This document shows positions 35,934 through 48,283 of a stretch of 64,000 nucleotides of DNA, in pieces. The translations under genes and the position numbers were made by a program. The notes below the pieces were generated by a model that worked only from the letters and a program-made list of their open reading frames with translations, was not told the DNA's origin and ran no database searches. The stretch is from Diploscapter coronatus. Its lineage: Eukaryota; Nematoda; Chromadorea; Rhabditida; Rhabditidae. The stretch's first letter is position 1. Every line of letters begins with the position of its first letter. The stretch is taken from NCBI GenBank assembly GCA_964036155.1, contig OZ038423.1:50545249-50609248 (forward strand). Reading direction: 5' to 3'.

Positions 35934-38900
35934 TTAGCAGGTCCTCAAAATATCGAAATTATTAATGGAAACGATGAGTTTTTCAATTTAATTGGTTAGA
36001 TGATGATTTTAGAGTAGCACCACTTGATCAATTAATGGACAGATGAAATTTTCAATAAACTAATAAATTTAAATGATTCTTCAGTAATACAGTATTGCAT
36101 GATCTTCAATCATGCAATTTTCTACCGATTCTTTTTCATAGTCCTCATCCAGCGAACTGTTTTGCATGCTTATTCATTGAATTAATGCTCTACTTTGTAA
36201 AAAATGTATAAAACTGTATCGTCTTCAATTCGCTGGATTACGACATTTGAAAGATCAAACAGCTCAGTAAAACAGAAAATACGATAACTTTCTCTGCAAA
36301 ATGATATCGAGAAATAACTATTGCAAAATGAAAGTCGAAATAATTGAGTTGTACAAAGGAGTCGATGAAAGGAGATATCTTATCGATAAGACATTAGATA
36401 ACGGAGACAAAGCAAGACAGGAGAAGAGAAACGAAGACTATTTACGGGAGAAGTAATTCGGAGGGCGATTAGAGAGTGCTGGAAATAAGAGAAGGAAAGA
36501 TGAGAAGATAAAGAAATGGGAGCAGAAGGTAGATGAAGAAGGATATCGATAAATGACAGGGGGCTGTAAGGATAAAGGGACATGAAAGGAGAAAAGGGAC
36601 ATACAGTCACAAGACGATAGGACGAGAAATGTCAAATGAAGACACACACACACTCACGATGAAGCTGATGCTGAAATAGAAAAAGCCTGCTAATGCTACG
36701 CAGCGAATTAGGTGATTTAGAATTAGAATTAGACGTGCAAACTTAACCACAAAGACGGGGAGACGTTCACTCGTTTATTCACAACACAAAGAATAAAGAT
36801 AATTCCATAAACTCATCTAGCTTTGAAAAAGTATATTTTTACCATAATCATCGTGTTGAAGTTTGTGAATAGAAAACATAGTTTCTGATTGTAACATGGT
36901 AATAACTTGACATTTACTTTTTTATCGTACAAATTAACAGAAACTATTACTACAACTTCTTTTTACAACCCTCAAAATATACTGTAGTTATGAAGAGTTT
37001 GTACTAACTACCTAAAATATAACAGTCTGAAAACGAGGAAATTAGCTTTCAGTTTGAATTTTCTTCCTCCTTCCTCAAAATTTCGGTTCTATTGATTTGA
37101 AGACGTATTTAGTAGTTGTTAGAGAGAATACAAGTGATGTACTTGAATTGCGGCAGATTGAATAGCAAGGAAGAGACGTCTTTCTGCAAGTACCAAGAAG
37201 ACTACATTTCGTTACGAACTGCAACAAACTCTGTACTTTGCCTTTTTAATTCAATATCTCAAATTAATCTTTCTTTAATCGACGGTCCTTTGATCGAAAT
37301 CTTTACACCTCCACATGCAGAATTTATTAGCATTTACGTCAGCTATTGTATTCGTTTCTTGACATCTTGAAAAACAATCAAAGGGAGTGACATAATGATC
37401 TACAAGATTGCAGAAAGTAGGGTCGGGTAAGGGAACTTTTCGTCGAAGCTTGAAAAAGTAGAGTATCAGTTTTTATTTGTTGGAACGTCTAGTATAATAT
37501 TTAGAACTTGGTATTTTCCTTCCAACCAGAATCTTGACTTCAAATTTAAAAATTGCTCAATCAGCATCAATTACCTGTTCGTTGCTTTAATTCCAGAATT
37601 TCTCACTTCTCAGATTATGATTTGTCTGGCAACGAATCTTTCGGCACTTTGTCGCCTATGCATTCTTTGAATATACTAACTTTTATGGTTCAAGGGACAA
37701 TAGTTGTGTGCTAATCAATCATATTTTGCAACAAACTAGTCGCCAGAATGGACCAGTTATTTAGATGCGGAATATTCCATCCTAGCAGTTTCAAGCTTGA
37801 CCATTTTAATAGCAAAATGTTAAATTTCGAAGTATGCATAAATTAAATGCAACCAAACCTTTTCCAGGTCCACTCTTCCATCCTGTGCCAGTACTTGTGC
37901 CAATCTTTCCTGTCTTATCAAGGCATGGTCCTGGGCAGATCCGCTTCATTGGTGTGACTATCCATCGGTTCTCATTCTGTCATTCGTTACTGATCACTAT
38001 TTTGCCTGTCTGCCTTCAGACCTGACCACTCCCTCCCCTCCTTATTTCCTCTCTACTCCCTAACAATGTTGATTAGTACGTGCATTGTCAGTGTCAGTTT
38101 CTCAGAAGTCATCTCAATTCATTCCCATCGACCTGCTTGTTTTCGTATCCAACAACTTCGAGTATCTTCTAATTAGCAATTAGTGACTGGTCAATTTTAG
38201 TTACCGTGAGACCTAAATTAGAAATCTCCTATAATGGAAGTCCGCTCTCCAAAATGCCAGAACTATCCACTATCCAACTCAAATCATCCCAGGAAGTATT
38301 TTAGAGTGTATAGAGTGGGTTTAGTCATGATTTGAAACGATTACGACAATCATTAAATGAGGAGTTATGGCGATTTAAAGATTTGAGGATCGAAAAATAG
38401 AAGTCCACGGACTTCTATTTTAGATTTCACGGTAAATTTAGTTTTTTATTGCGATGATTCATTAATTTTGCTAGGTATAACTTTCTTCGTAAAAATACGC
38501 AATTATTTGTAAACTAGAACGAATGCCAAATCATGAATGACTTTGACTAAATTTCACGTAAGCAATTTACTCGGAGCGATAGCATCTAATCGAAAATTTC
38601 TTTGTTGTTAGTTTAATCCTAAAACGTTGTTAAGATGTCAGAATTTGTGATCTCGTTATTTATAAATTCATACGCAACCAGATGTGAAGCCTCGTCAATT
38701 TTTCTTCGTGTAAACATGTAGACCATTTCTCAACAGATGAACTTGATAAGAATGGTCCATGAATGGCAAAGGAAATTTCTGGTCGTCTGTTACATTTGCT
38801 TATTTCACGTAGATTACGATCTTCTTGCCAATTTGTGAGTGAGCACCAAGCATCCCTGACCAGCCATCAACGTCTGCGATCAGCACTAGAGTCTCTTCTC

Positions 38901-40737
38901 CATCTCTGTTCAGTCAACCTGCATCGGAGATTGTCCTCTACAACCCACTCGGGGCTTGTCCTCTTCTGTGCGATCGACGTAATAACTCCCTTGTCTCTCA
39001 TCTTCCACCCTTCAGAATCCTTTCCCTTCATCTGTCCGTCTATAGCCAGGTGTCATTCACCTTCCCAGTTCATGTCCATACCTCTGTGCCTCTACCCTTC
39101 TGCACCCCGGTCCTTCGCAGCCCCCTTCTGCCATTTTTTCTGTCCCTTCTCTCGTCCCTGTCCCTTGTCTGTTGGACTGTCAAACTCGTTTCTCGTAGCA
39201 TCTTCCCTTCATCTTCCCTTCTTACCTTGCCTTCCCCTATTCTTCACCTTCTCTCCTTCGTCTACTAGTCATGTTATCGATTTCTTTTGTATCTTCCTCG
39301 TTATTTTGCAGAGGGTTGTCAATAACAGACTTCCCTTTCTGTTCGGTATGTGTATGCGGTCATCTTCCTAATTCTTCATTCTCCGTCTGCTAGCATCTTC
39401 TCTTTTTCTTCTTGTCTCGTCAATCGTCCCTGTCCCGATTCGTTCCTGATTCCTTATCTTTACGCTCCCATCTTCTCATTTTTATTTTTTATGATATCAC
39501 GTTTACTCTGGCTGGCTTTCTTCGATTCCGCGATAGAAACATTACCGTATGGGCTTACACGAAATCGAAACCGATTGTTTCTGCCAATTCACACTTCCGA
39601 TTCCAAATGTGTCTTTCTTTCTCTCATATCTTCATTCTCAATCTTGTACTGTAGGATAACCGTTGCATTTTCTCTTCATGATATATTCCATTCGAATTCG
39701 AATAACAAGAATTGTAGTTCTGATACAAATTCATGATGTCTCATGATAGATTTTATCTCTATTGCTTCGAGAATCAACAATAATAACTGCTATTTATTTT
39801 ATTTATTCAAAGACAGCCTTCATAGAAATCGCTGATGACCTGACCGATCAATTTAGACAAAATACATGCTCTGAGAATTTTATGCGCAGAAATTTCATGT
39901 TGTTTGCATCATTTTTACATCAGTTAAAATCTTAATTTCTGATTTCGACGATAATTCGAATAGAAATGAATCGTATATTTTGCATATTCAAATTCGTGCA
40001 TTATTTTATCTTGTCTGAACTGTTCGGCCTAAGACAATCATCAGCAGTCAAGTGTCCACGAAACAATTCGCCCACGTCAGTTTTCGTTTCGGTCCTTCAA
40101 TCTCTTTCCCTCTCTCTCTGTCCTTCTCTATTCCACCTGCGCATCTTATCTCATTTACTCATCTTCATCGTTTAGTCGAATATCGATGTCCTCCTTCTGC
40201 AAATCAGTCTGCGTTTCAGTTAATCTAATTACAATTACAGCAATTTCAGTCTCGCTGCATAAATTCACAACCCCTTTTCTCTAAAAACCTATTTTTAGAT
40301 CGATTTGATACAAATCTCTCTTGATTTTTGCATTTCAGACTAAGACCATTTGGAATAATCGATTCTGTCATTTATCTTGAACAGAAAGTCCAATTGAACT
40401 TTACAAGAAAAAATATCTAAAAAAAAGACTAAAATATGAAAAAGTACGGTGCAAATACTAAACGAGTCGATTTGCTTCAATCTCCCCTCAGCTCATTCGC
40501 TATTCATACGCAGCTGCACGCGATTTTTCAAGTTTTCCACGATTTTGCAGTCGAATTCCCTTTATAGCCTTGGCATTTACGTATTGAAGCAGGCGAGGTC
40601 TGCAAAAGGTGAAAGCGAGAAATCGAAACTCGGGAACATTCTGCAGTTCTGCAGAAAGTTATATCATCGGAAATCAGGAAGGGAACAAAAGGGATTTCAG
40701 ATCGAAAGCTGGCAGACGGCAATCGACAGGCACGAAA
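35934..40737. other. 4.8 kb intergenic region, pyrimidine- and purine-rich
   Basis: No spliceable gene recognised. 36380-36660 is purine-rich on the plus strand and includes a CACACACACACTCAC microsatellite near 36640. 38760-39740 is strongly pyrimidine-rich, which creates long but uninformative open frames (up to 202 codons). The region separates the divergent four-TM gene and GPCR gene and so may hold both promoters. Confidence 0.5.
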
Positions 40738-43700
40738 ATGCCTGAACATGCAAATCGAACCAATTGCTTCCTGAATATGACAGCTGAAGAAAAAACCGAT
40801 TTCTTACAGGTAAAATAAACGTATTTGGTAATGAAAGTTATTAGTGAAAAGGTTGCCATAAAGTGAAAATCGAAACATTTCGAGATCGAATCGAAGCTAG
40901 AAAAAGTTTTCCCCTCAAAATCAAAGGTGAAGCTAATAGTAAGAATACGACCATGCTTACAATCAGATGTGATACTCCTAAAGCTCATATCTCCCTGAAT
41001 ATTATCAAATTTGTATAACTTTCCATTGGATAATTTTTCAAATTTCGTTAGACGGCTAAATTTGATAATTATCGTTGCATATTGATAATACTGATAACAT
41101 GGCATAATTGTTTTTTTAAACCAGCGTAATTTTTCATGACTTTCATTATTTCAAAGGCTATGAATTCACCATTCAAAAATTTGAATTTCCATTAGAATAC
41201 AAAAGCTACATTAGAAGCTACGAAAAGTACACTTTCAAATTATTGCAAGATCTAAATGGAATTATTTTAGCGACGACAACCCTATCAGTTGGAGATGGTA
41301 TTCCGACGATATTGGGGCTGGATGACGTTACCTCTGGCAGGGATCGGATTAGCACTCTCCATTATATTTATTATAACTGTATATAGAGTATGTGATGATG
41401 CATATCATATATATTTTATATTTAAAAATCTATCGTTGTAGGCAATTCAAGCACGACAAGTAAGCAGGAAATGTTACATATTATTGCTAAACCGAACTAT
41501 TGGAGATCTTCTGTCTTGTGTGATTGCTTTAATCGACTGTGCTTATGTATTATTAGCTAGAGATATCGAGTAAGTATTTAAATACTAGTTCGTCGTTAAT
41601 TTATAATTGCAGACGAGAAATAGTCGTAACGATGGAATCATTTTTCATTGGTTGTTTCTGGTCAGGAATGGTTTCGTACGTGGCTCTTTCAGTGCTCAAA
41701 CTATTCGCAGTTTGGAAACCATTTCAATACCGGAAATGGTTCACAATGAGACGGTGTATATATTTGATGATTTTGAGGTAGGTAGTTTTTTTTTTAAAAA
41801 ATAATTTAGTTATTAGTTTGTCCTATAATTTCGTGGAGATTTTGCTTATAATGTAATATATAATTTTCCCTTTTGAAGCAAATTTTAAGATAAGTAACAA
41901 CTGAGGATTATGTAGAACGATAATTGAAAATTTTGGTAGAAATCTAAATTATGTCAACCCAAAGGCAAGAATGAGAGTTCTCCTATAATTATGAAAGAAA
42001 ATCTGCATATAATTATTGGGCAACCCAATAAAATATATTAGCATGACACTTTCTTTATTTCAATAAAATTAAATCCACATTCAGCTGGTTCATCTTTGTG
42101 ATAATGGTCAGCTATTCCCTGGGTGTGAGTGCTCTTGTCAAAATTCCTTCGCTAAACGAATGGTCCGGCTGTAGAATGGAGACTTGTCTAAGGATTATGT
42201 ACAGGTAATTACTTCATAATTAAAAACATGAATCATCATTGATTTCCCAATACGTAATTTTAACAATTAGTGGTGTAATGTGGAAGAATGTTTATATTTC
42301 AGGATCCGTAATGCAGTGACATTGGGCGTATATTGCTTCACCCTCGTCGTATTTGTAATCACAGGTAAGCGATGAATCGATTTCTTCCAATAGTTTACTC
42401 AAAAATATTATAACTTTATTAGTGCTAGAAAAATATTATTTTCCATGCAAACATAACTTTATGAAGATATTGTCAAAAGAATAAATTCTTATTTCATAGG
42501 CAATATTTTATTTAAAACTATTTCTAAAATGCAATTATATTGGAAAAAATAGATTTCATTGTATTATCACTGCCAATCATATCTTTGTAGTGCTACTTAT
42601 CCGAAGAGCCCAACGATTTGTGAATTCGTTCCGAAAGCGAGACAAGGACAGGCCAAATGCAGCCGATCGAGGCTCTAGAGTCAGGTTTCCTCTCTGGAAA
42701 CTGGCCATCAACGTCGCCACTTTTGCCGGCTTCAATTTCTTCTATATCTTATGGTGGGCTTTAAAAATTACGCTCATTATTGGTGCATAATTCATAACAG
42801 TAGTGATCGGAGATAGTGACAAAAGTTTTTGAATGAATCAGAATATGCATTCGGAAAATATCGCTTGCTAGATTCGGAATAGCTTTCTAATAATTTTAGA
42901 AATCGTATTCATTTTCCTCTGGCTCAGAATATGACGTACACGATTAATATGTATCCTATATAAATTTAAGTGATTTTTTCTTCAGGATCATACGGCTATT
43001 CTTGGAGCGGGATCCGTGTTTCTTCCAGCTACATTACGCAGAGAACATGCGTCTGATATCGTTCAGGCGATGTGCTCTCATTCTGCGGATAATCGTTGAT
43101 CCGATTCTATCCTATGTAACTGATTACCAGGTTTGTTTTCCGTCACAGCAAAACAGTTTCTTCAAGTTCATGCCAATTCTTTACAACCCCTGTTCGATTG
43201 TCCTCTTTCCTTTCCTATCTATTTTTCTCCCAAAATCATTTACGTCCTCTCCAATTCTGTCCATGCTGACGTCACCCCTTCTTTGTCGTCTCTATATCGA
43301 ATTTTCCATTTTCTGCACTGACTTCCAGTATTTTCATCGTTAACATTTCTGAACATTTGGCGATGTATGGTAGTTGAAGAATTGAGATGGGAATGAGAGA
43401 CATTTTGAACCTAGAGTAGATTCTTGTCACAGTAATTTCATTTTAGTTTGCAATCACGTGAATAATACAAATTGATCGACTGATGATGTGAGTGGCGACA
43501 AAATTGATTTTTGAGATTCGTCGGAGAAAAACTATACGGCTACCTCGTTACCTAATCTAACTTTATCCAGTCGTTTATTATCCAAATTTGCTAGAGCGAA
43601 ATCTCGTTTAGTATTTAGAACATATTTACTTATGATTCTAACTTTCTGCCATCATCAGATGAAGAGTTGTGGCAGTTTGAACATTTAGAATTTTCCAAAA

Positions 43701-44055
43701 ACTGGGTGTCCGGGAATAGAAGGGTATGCCCTCCTATTAGAAAAATACGGCACATAATACCTACTGAAATTCCAGAGTAAAATATTCCTGAACCTTACGA
43801 TCAAGCTTTCTATCAAAATCTGCTTAGGCTTGCAGTAAAATCTCAAATAATCTATTTGAAATGCAAGGTTATTTCAATGTATTGCAGTTGCGGCGCAACT
43901 TCCTGGCCATTTTCGGTGTCAATCGAAAGATCACCCAAGCATCGACGAGTCGGTCGACCTTCCAGAAATCCACCTACTCCAATTCGTCGGTCGATATGGA
44001 CGAAGGTCAAAGCGCCCGAGTCAGACGCAGTCAGACAGTCTCCACAGTCACATAA
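40738..44055 (+). CDS. Rhodopsin-like orphan G-protein-coupled receptor
   Basis: Nine exons with matching phases. The N-terminus MPEHANRTNCFLNMTAEEK carries two N-glycosylation sites (NRT, NMT). Membrane segments, in order: MTLPLAGIGLALSIIFIITV; YILLLNRTIGDLLSCVIALI with the TM2-like D; SFFIGCFWSGMVSYVALSVL; CIYLMILSWFIFVIMVSYSL; TLGVYCFTLVVFVITVLLIR; LAINVATFAGFNFFYILW; and CALILRIIVDPILSYVTDYQ, a variant of the TM7 NPxxY motif (DPILSY). The third intracellular loop is basic (RRAQRFVNSFRKRDKDR). The C-terminal tail is Ser/Thr-rich and ends RRSQTVSTVT. No DRY motif is evident after TM3 (KPFQYRKW instead). It is a nematode-type receptor with unknown ligand; I cannot assign a named family. An intron of about 0.7 kb precedes the last exon. 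Confidence 0.75.
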
Positions 44056-45366
44056 CTCCATCCCAGACAGGGAATTTGCTGCTCGTCTTGCAGTCCAAGA
44101 ATCTTCTCTTTTAGTTCTCTCCAATCCAATATTACACTGCACAAATTTGACAACTCATGCACGACATTTGTTTTTCTTGTTATTAATCGAACTGTCCATC
44201 CGAGGATAATTTTTAGATATGAAACGCATATATGGACAGTTCTTCCCCTCCTCAATTCGGTTCTATTATCTGTGTATTCTGCTCCGTCATTCTCTTGCCT
44301 CATGTACGGGTAATCTCCTCTCAAGCAGTTCTTCCTCTTGCCAATGCTTCCAAGCATTGATAACCCCTATTTGTCACATCATGTACCTAATCAAACATGT
44401 CAAAAGCAACAAAGAAGCAAGTTATTGTTATAAATTTCCAAATGAATTTTATGAATGAAATTTTATAAATAAAAATTGAGATTATGAAATCAATTACATG
44501 TAATGAGTTTTTCGATAATTTTATTCGTGAGCAAGCAAAAATTCGTTTCAGCGTCTATTATCTCTACTGGAGATCCTTTTATCGTTAAACCCCTCGAATG
44601 CCGTTCGCCATATTGATTGGAGTGGGAAGCATAAAGTGAAGAGATATTTTTCGCGTTCAAAAATCATAAGTAGGACCCCTAAGCAGGATGCCGAATTTGT
44701 TTCGGGCAAAATTTTTGTGCAGAAATGTCACTAGGGATGTAAAGAAGACTTTCGTGAAGAAAAAATAAAAGAAGACGATTTCTCGACCGACAAATCCGTC
44801 ATCCAAAATAAATACATTTTCGCAAAACGAAATATTGGTTGTGCTTGGTTGTGTGCGGTTATGTTATCCTGATTTTTTTTGTATAGAATAATTTTATCAG
44901 GTTTATCGTCGATCTAGACTGGGTTTTTGAGACATTCGGAGTTTAAGGGGTACTTCCTTCCCAAATTTTTGGCTTAAAACTGTCACGCTTCTACCGAAAA
45001 TGCATTTTTGCGAGAAGGCGGGGCTCGGGGACTCTACAAATATCCAGCTCAATAATCTCATTTGCCAAACGATCATAATCGACTTTTTAAAATGTTACTT
45101 ATGAATTCTTGCTTAGCTTAAGTAGTCCTGTGCTCCACTAGTTCTATCAATCAAAATGATCCAACTCTGATCTTTTTCTCCAAACTCACATGGCAATTTT
45201 TACTTTCTCAACCCTATTGACAAATGTATAATTCAAAATAGTTCTGTAATATGTGTCTAAATTAGGGAGCGCAAGTTCCGCCCACTCTGTGAAGACAAAG
45301 TCAAAGAGCGATTTTTCGTCATGTTTTGTTTGTTTGTTTGTTTTTTTTCTGAAAATTACATTTTCA
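44056..45366. other. Intergenic region between the GPCR and the palindrome
   Basis: It holds the GPCR 3' UTR with AATAAA at 44468-44473, then AT-rich sequence with small TTGG/TTGTG repeats near 44840 and a (GTTT)n run near 45325. The left boundary of the large inverted repeat is at about 45352. No coding exon recognised. Confidence 0.5.
44468..44473 (+). terminator. Poly(A) signal AATAAA of the GPCR gene
   Basis: AATAAA in an AT-rich stretch about 410 bases after the receptor stop codon. Confidence 0.4.
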
Positions 45367-46597
45367 TTATTTATTGTTTGATTGAGTAGTATTTGTCAGA
45401 GGCAATGACAATCCATAGAAGGGGAGAAGAAAAGTAAGTAGACGGGGGTCGTCCAACTCGCATTCTCGAAAACCTTTGGCAAACGGGTTTGATTCGATCT
45501 TCAGAGAGGTTATCTGTAAAGTAAAGGTGATCTCAGTCATCGAATTAGGCGGAAATACCCTATGATTTTGATAGGCAGTAACAGCTATGAATGTCGTTTC
45601 GGGGAATTCGAAAACCTGCGTGCTGCCTGGCTCGTCGTGTTTCAATACGTGAATACGGGGTCGATATCGGTGCATTGAGTTTACGATTATCTGGAAGGAA
45701 GTTTGGTTAAATGGGAATAATTTTGGAAGTGATGAAGTGAATATTTTATCTGTTGAAAATCATTAAGATTTCACATAAATTTTCATAATGCCAATAGAAG
45801 CTGATATGAGATTTTTATGATTCGAAAATATCTTCTACTATCGATTAGATAAATTTTTAAAGTCGGGCTTACATGGCCAGACTGATCCAGTTGATTGTTG
45901 GTGAGCTTGATTTTGTCGAATGAAACACTCGATCGCATCCAATGCAGTCCATTCGCAGGACTATCCGGATGAACGAAGACTCGGCTAGGAAGCTCTGCTT
46001 CTCCTACTCATTTTCATTCTTACAACGCCATTTTCCATTATTCTTTCGAACCTGGTCCTGTCGCTATCCACTTGCTCTGATGGAATGAATATCGATATCT
46101 CTTCTTGTCGACAGGGTTCAAATCAACCATCAAACTGTAGCTGGCAGAGGGCGAAAGATCTGCTACTGACACAGCCAGGGTTGGAAACATTCGTCTAAAT
46201 TTTTGATATGATACAGTTATCAAAAGTAGAAGTAGACACATTTTTATTTCAACGTTTCGTGATCAAAACCAGGACTTAAAATTTGGACGAAGATAGTTTA
46301 GATCAGATTGTGCAAGGCAAACTTGCAACTTTAATCTGATCCGATCGGATTTTTCGATCCTACTTCCAAGTCTGCCTTCATCCCTAAACCATAAAACTAC
46401 CTTCCACTCTTGGTGACGATCATTTCCGTGCCCAATGCATGGAATCTTCTCCACAAAGCAGCTCCATCCAGTCTCAATTTGATTCCTTCCTTTTCCTGCC
46501 AGCTGCTACTCGCCAATCTATGCTCCTGTTCCTGTTGCTCATTTCCAGCCTCCTTGTCAGTTCGTAATATCGATTCGATAGAAAAATCAGTGGGCAT
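45367..46597 (-). CDS. T-box transcription factor, left copy (tbx-8/tbx-9 type)
   Basis: Five exons, 249 residues. It starts [19 protein letters not shown] (residues 5-11) fits the eh1 motif that recruits Groucho/UNC-37 corepressors. The T-box follows: [121 protein letters not shown] and [13 protein letters not shown]. Only about 25 residues follow the domain. T-box proteins bind TCACACCT-like sites and control embryonic patterning. Paired, divergently read T-box genes recall C. elegans tbx-8 and tbx-9, which act in hypodermis and body-wall muscle formation; that orthology is inferred from layout. By my reading it differs from the right copy at three residues (one in exon 1, two at the C-terminus). 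Confidence 0.9.
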
Positions 46598-47533
46598 GGG
46601 GTTACTGTAGTTGTGCAGAGAATAGGGGATTAAATAAGCAAACTGCTTCTCGAAGTGGATTTTGATGGGCAAGAGAAGAAGAAATAGGGAGGGAGATGGC
46701 TGTCGGCAAGGGAATGGTCACATCTGGTGGGTGGCTGCAGAGAGCAGGGCAGTGGGAGAGGATATTTCGAGAGTAGAATTACTGTGGGTTGATAAGGATC
46801 ATTTTAAAGATGATTTTTAACAGTCTCAGAGCTTCCATTTTCTTGGATAGCTATAATCCAATTTCTAGCAGATCTTCATCGAAGTATTCTTATAACGCTG
46901 GACTTCAATCATTTATACGCCCTAAAACTGAACTGTATTATTATTATTCCTTGCCAAATATTATGCGGTTTCGCTAGATACTGTTTGTTAGAATACAAAT
47001 TGAAAAGTATTCTGTTGAAGACCAAATATTGGTGTTTCAATTCAATGTCTGGTTGACAATAAGTTTCTGTTTCTGTTTCCCATCAGCACAATCACTCTGC
47101 TTGTACTTCCCTTGCGATCGCATCTGGAATGAGGAACTCATTTATCTCTTTCATCCTTCTCTCCTCTCCTTCCTCTGCTTTTGTGGGAATTCAATCGGTC
47201 GATCATAAAAAGTGCCCGACAAATTGTCAAGTTGATTTGTCCTGAAGAAGCTACTCTATTTATTCTATTGAATCATCTGAATGACTATTGAGCTTCATCA
47301 AGTTACGCCTTATCTTTTCCCAATATCGAGCCGCGTGAAAGTTCAATTTAAAGCTTCTGAAAAATATTTATCAAATTCTGAAGGTTCCAATTTCGGAAAA
47401 CTCGATAATTTGTGAGCAAGTTTATATGCTGCGAATCATTTATTTACGGACAAGGTTTCAGTATTTACAAAAAAAAATTGTTGGGTATCGCGATAGTTAC
47501 AAACATTGGAGATTGGAAATTCAGTTGCAAGAT
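46598..47533. other. Left-arm intergenic DNA between T-box and secreted-protein genes
   Basis: It is very similar to the reverse complement of 54377-55320, so it belongs to the duplicated unit. It should hold the T-box promoter and the 3' end of the secreted-protein gene. AATAAA on the minus strand at 47444-47439 is conserved at 54465-54470 in the other arm. Conservation here is visibly higher than in the secreted-protein exons. Confidence 0.6.
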
Positions 47534-48198
47534 TTAGAGAGGTAGGGGGATGGGAACTGGGAGAGTCGGGAGGGAGACGGGCAGAGTGACTGGAGGAACT
47601 GTAATTGGGAGGCCAGTGGTGAGTTGAGCGAGGATGGCTGTGAGCTGGGCAATCACTCCGTTCAGAAGGCTTGTCAGAACAGACTGCAAATTGCAGATAT
47701 GGAAATGATGGTATTTAGAGAATAATTACCAAATCGAGGAGGTTGCCTCCCAAAATTCCAAGAGGATTCTGGAGCAGAGCACCGGTCAACAGACTCAGCT
47801 AAAGTAAATGGTAAATGATAAACTTATGGTTTTTATATGATTTCCTTACAATCTGAGTACTGAGAGACGAGATGATTCCAGCGATTTGGCCTGCTGGAGC
47901 GCTAACCAATAGATTCTTGAGCTCGTCGAGGATTTCGTAGATCGTGGTGAAGGTCGTGTCCGTCAGGTTGTCCACCAGATCCTAGATTTTGATACTCATT
48001 CATTTTTTATTGATATTTTACCTGAAGCTTGGCGATGATGTTCTTCAGAGCAGTGATTACATCGGCAGTCGGAACAGGAACGATTGGCTGCTGAAATTTA
48101 GAAATTCACAGATTTTTTAAACTTTTAACATTTACCGCGTAAGCAGAGTAGACAGAGATTGCAGCTGCACAGGCAATGAACGCCAAGAAGTACTTCAT
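47534..48198 (-). CDS. Small secreted Leu/Ile-rich protein, left copy
   Basis: Five short exons with matching phases, 160 residues. Residues 1-21 (MKYFLAFIACAAAISVYSAYA) are a clear signal peptide, and the mature chain starts QPIVPVPT. The body is amphipathic helix (LTDTTFTTIYEILDELKNLL; GQIAGIISSLSTQI; GVIAQLTAILAQLTT), ending in a Pro/Val/Leu tail (VPPVTLPVSLPTLPVPIPLP). There are no cysteines in the mature part, so it is not saposin- or defensin-like. A TATAAAA box lies 79-85 bases upstream of the ATG on the minus strand (48283-48277) and is conserved in the other copy. I do not recognise the family; a structural, lipid-contact or cuticle-surface role is possible but unproven. Confidence 0.85.
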
Positions 48199-48276
48199 TT
48201 TGGAGGAAGCTTGGAAGGAGAAGGCTCGATTGGTTGCGACTGTGGGAGTCGATGTTTCACTCGGAAAACGGTCTGC

Positions 48277-48283
48277 TTTTATA
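48277..48283 (-). promoter_or_regulatory. TATA box of the left secreted-protein gene
   Basis: TATAAAA in the context TTTCGGTATAAAAGCAGACCG. The same 20-base context occurs upstream of the right copy at about 53671-53690. It lies roughly 80 bases before the start codon. Confidence 0.6.

Noticed and set aside
36380..36660. Two overlapping minus-strand frames (76 and 71 codons) rich in Ser, Leu, Pro and Phe
   Set aside because: Purine-rich low-complexity DNA on the plus strand; no signal of splicing or conservation, and an adjacent CA microsatellite.
38763..39371. Longest uninterrupted open frame in the window (202 codons, plus strand)
   Set aside because: It lies in a pyrimidine-rich tract. 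The product is mostly Ser, Leu, Pro and Phe, there is no domain and no splice context, and the antiparallel purine-rich frames explain the lack of stops.
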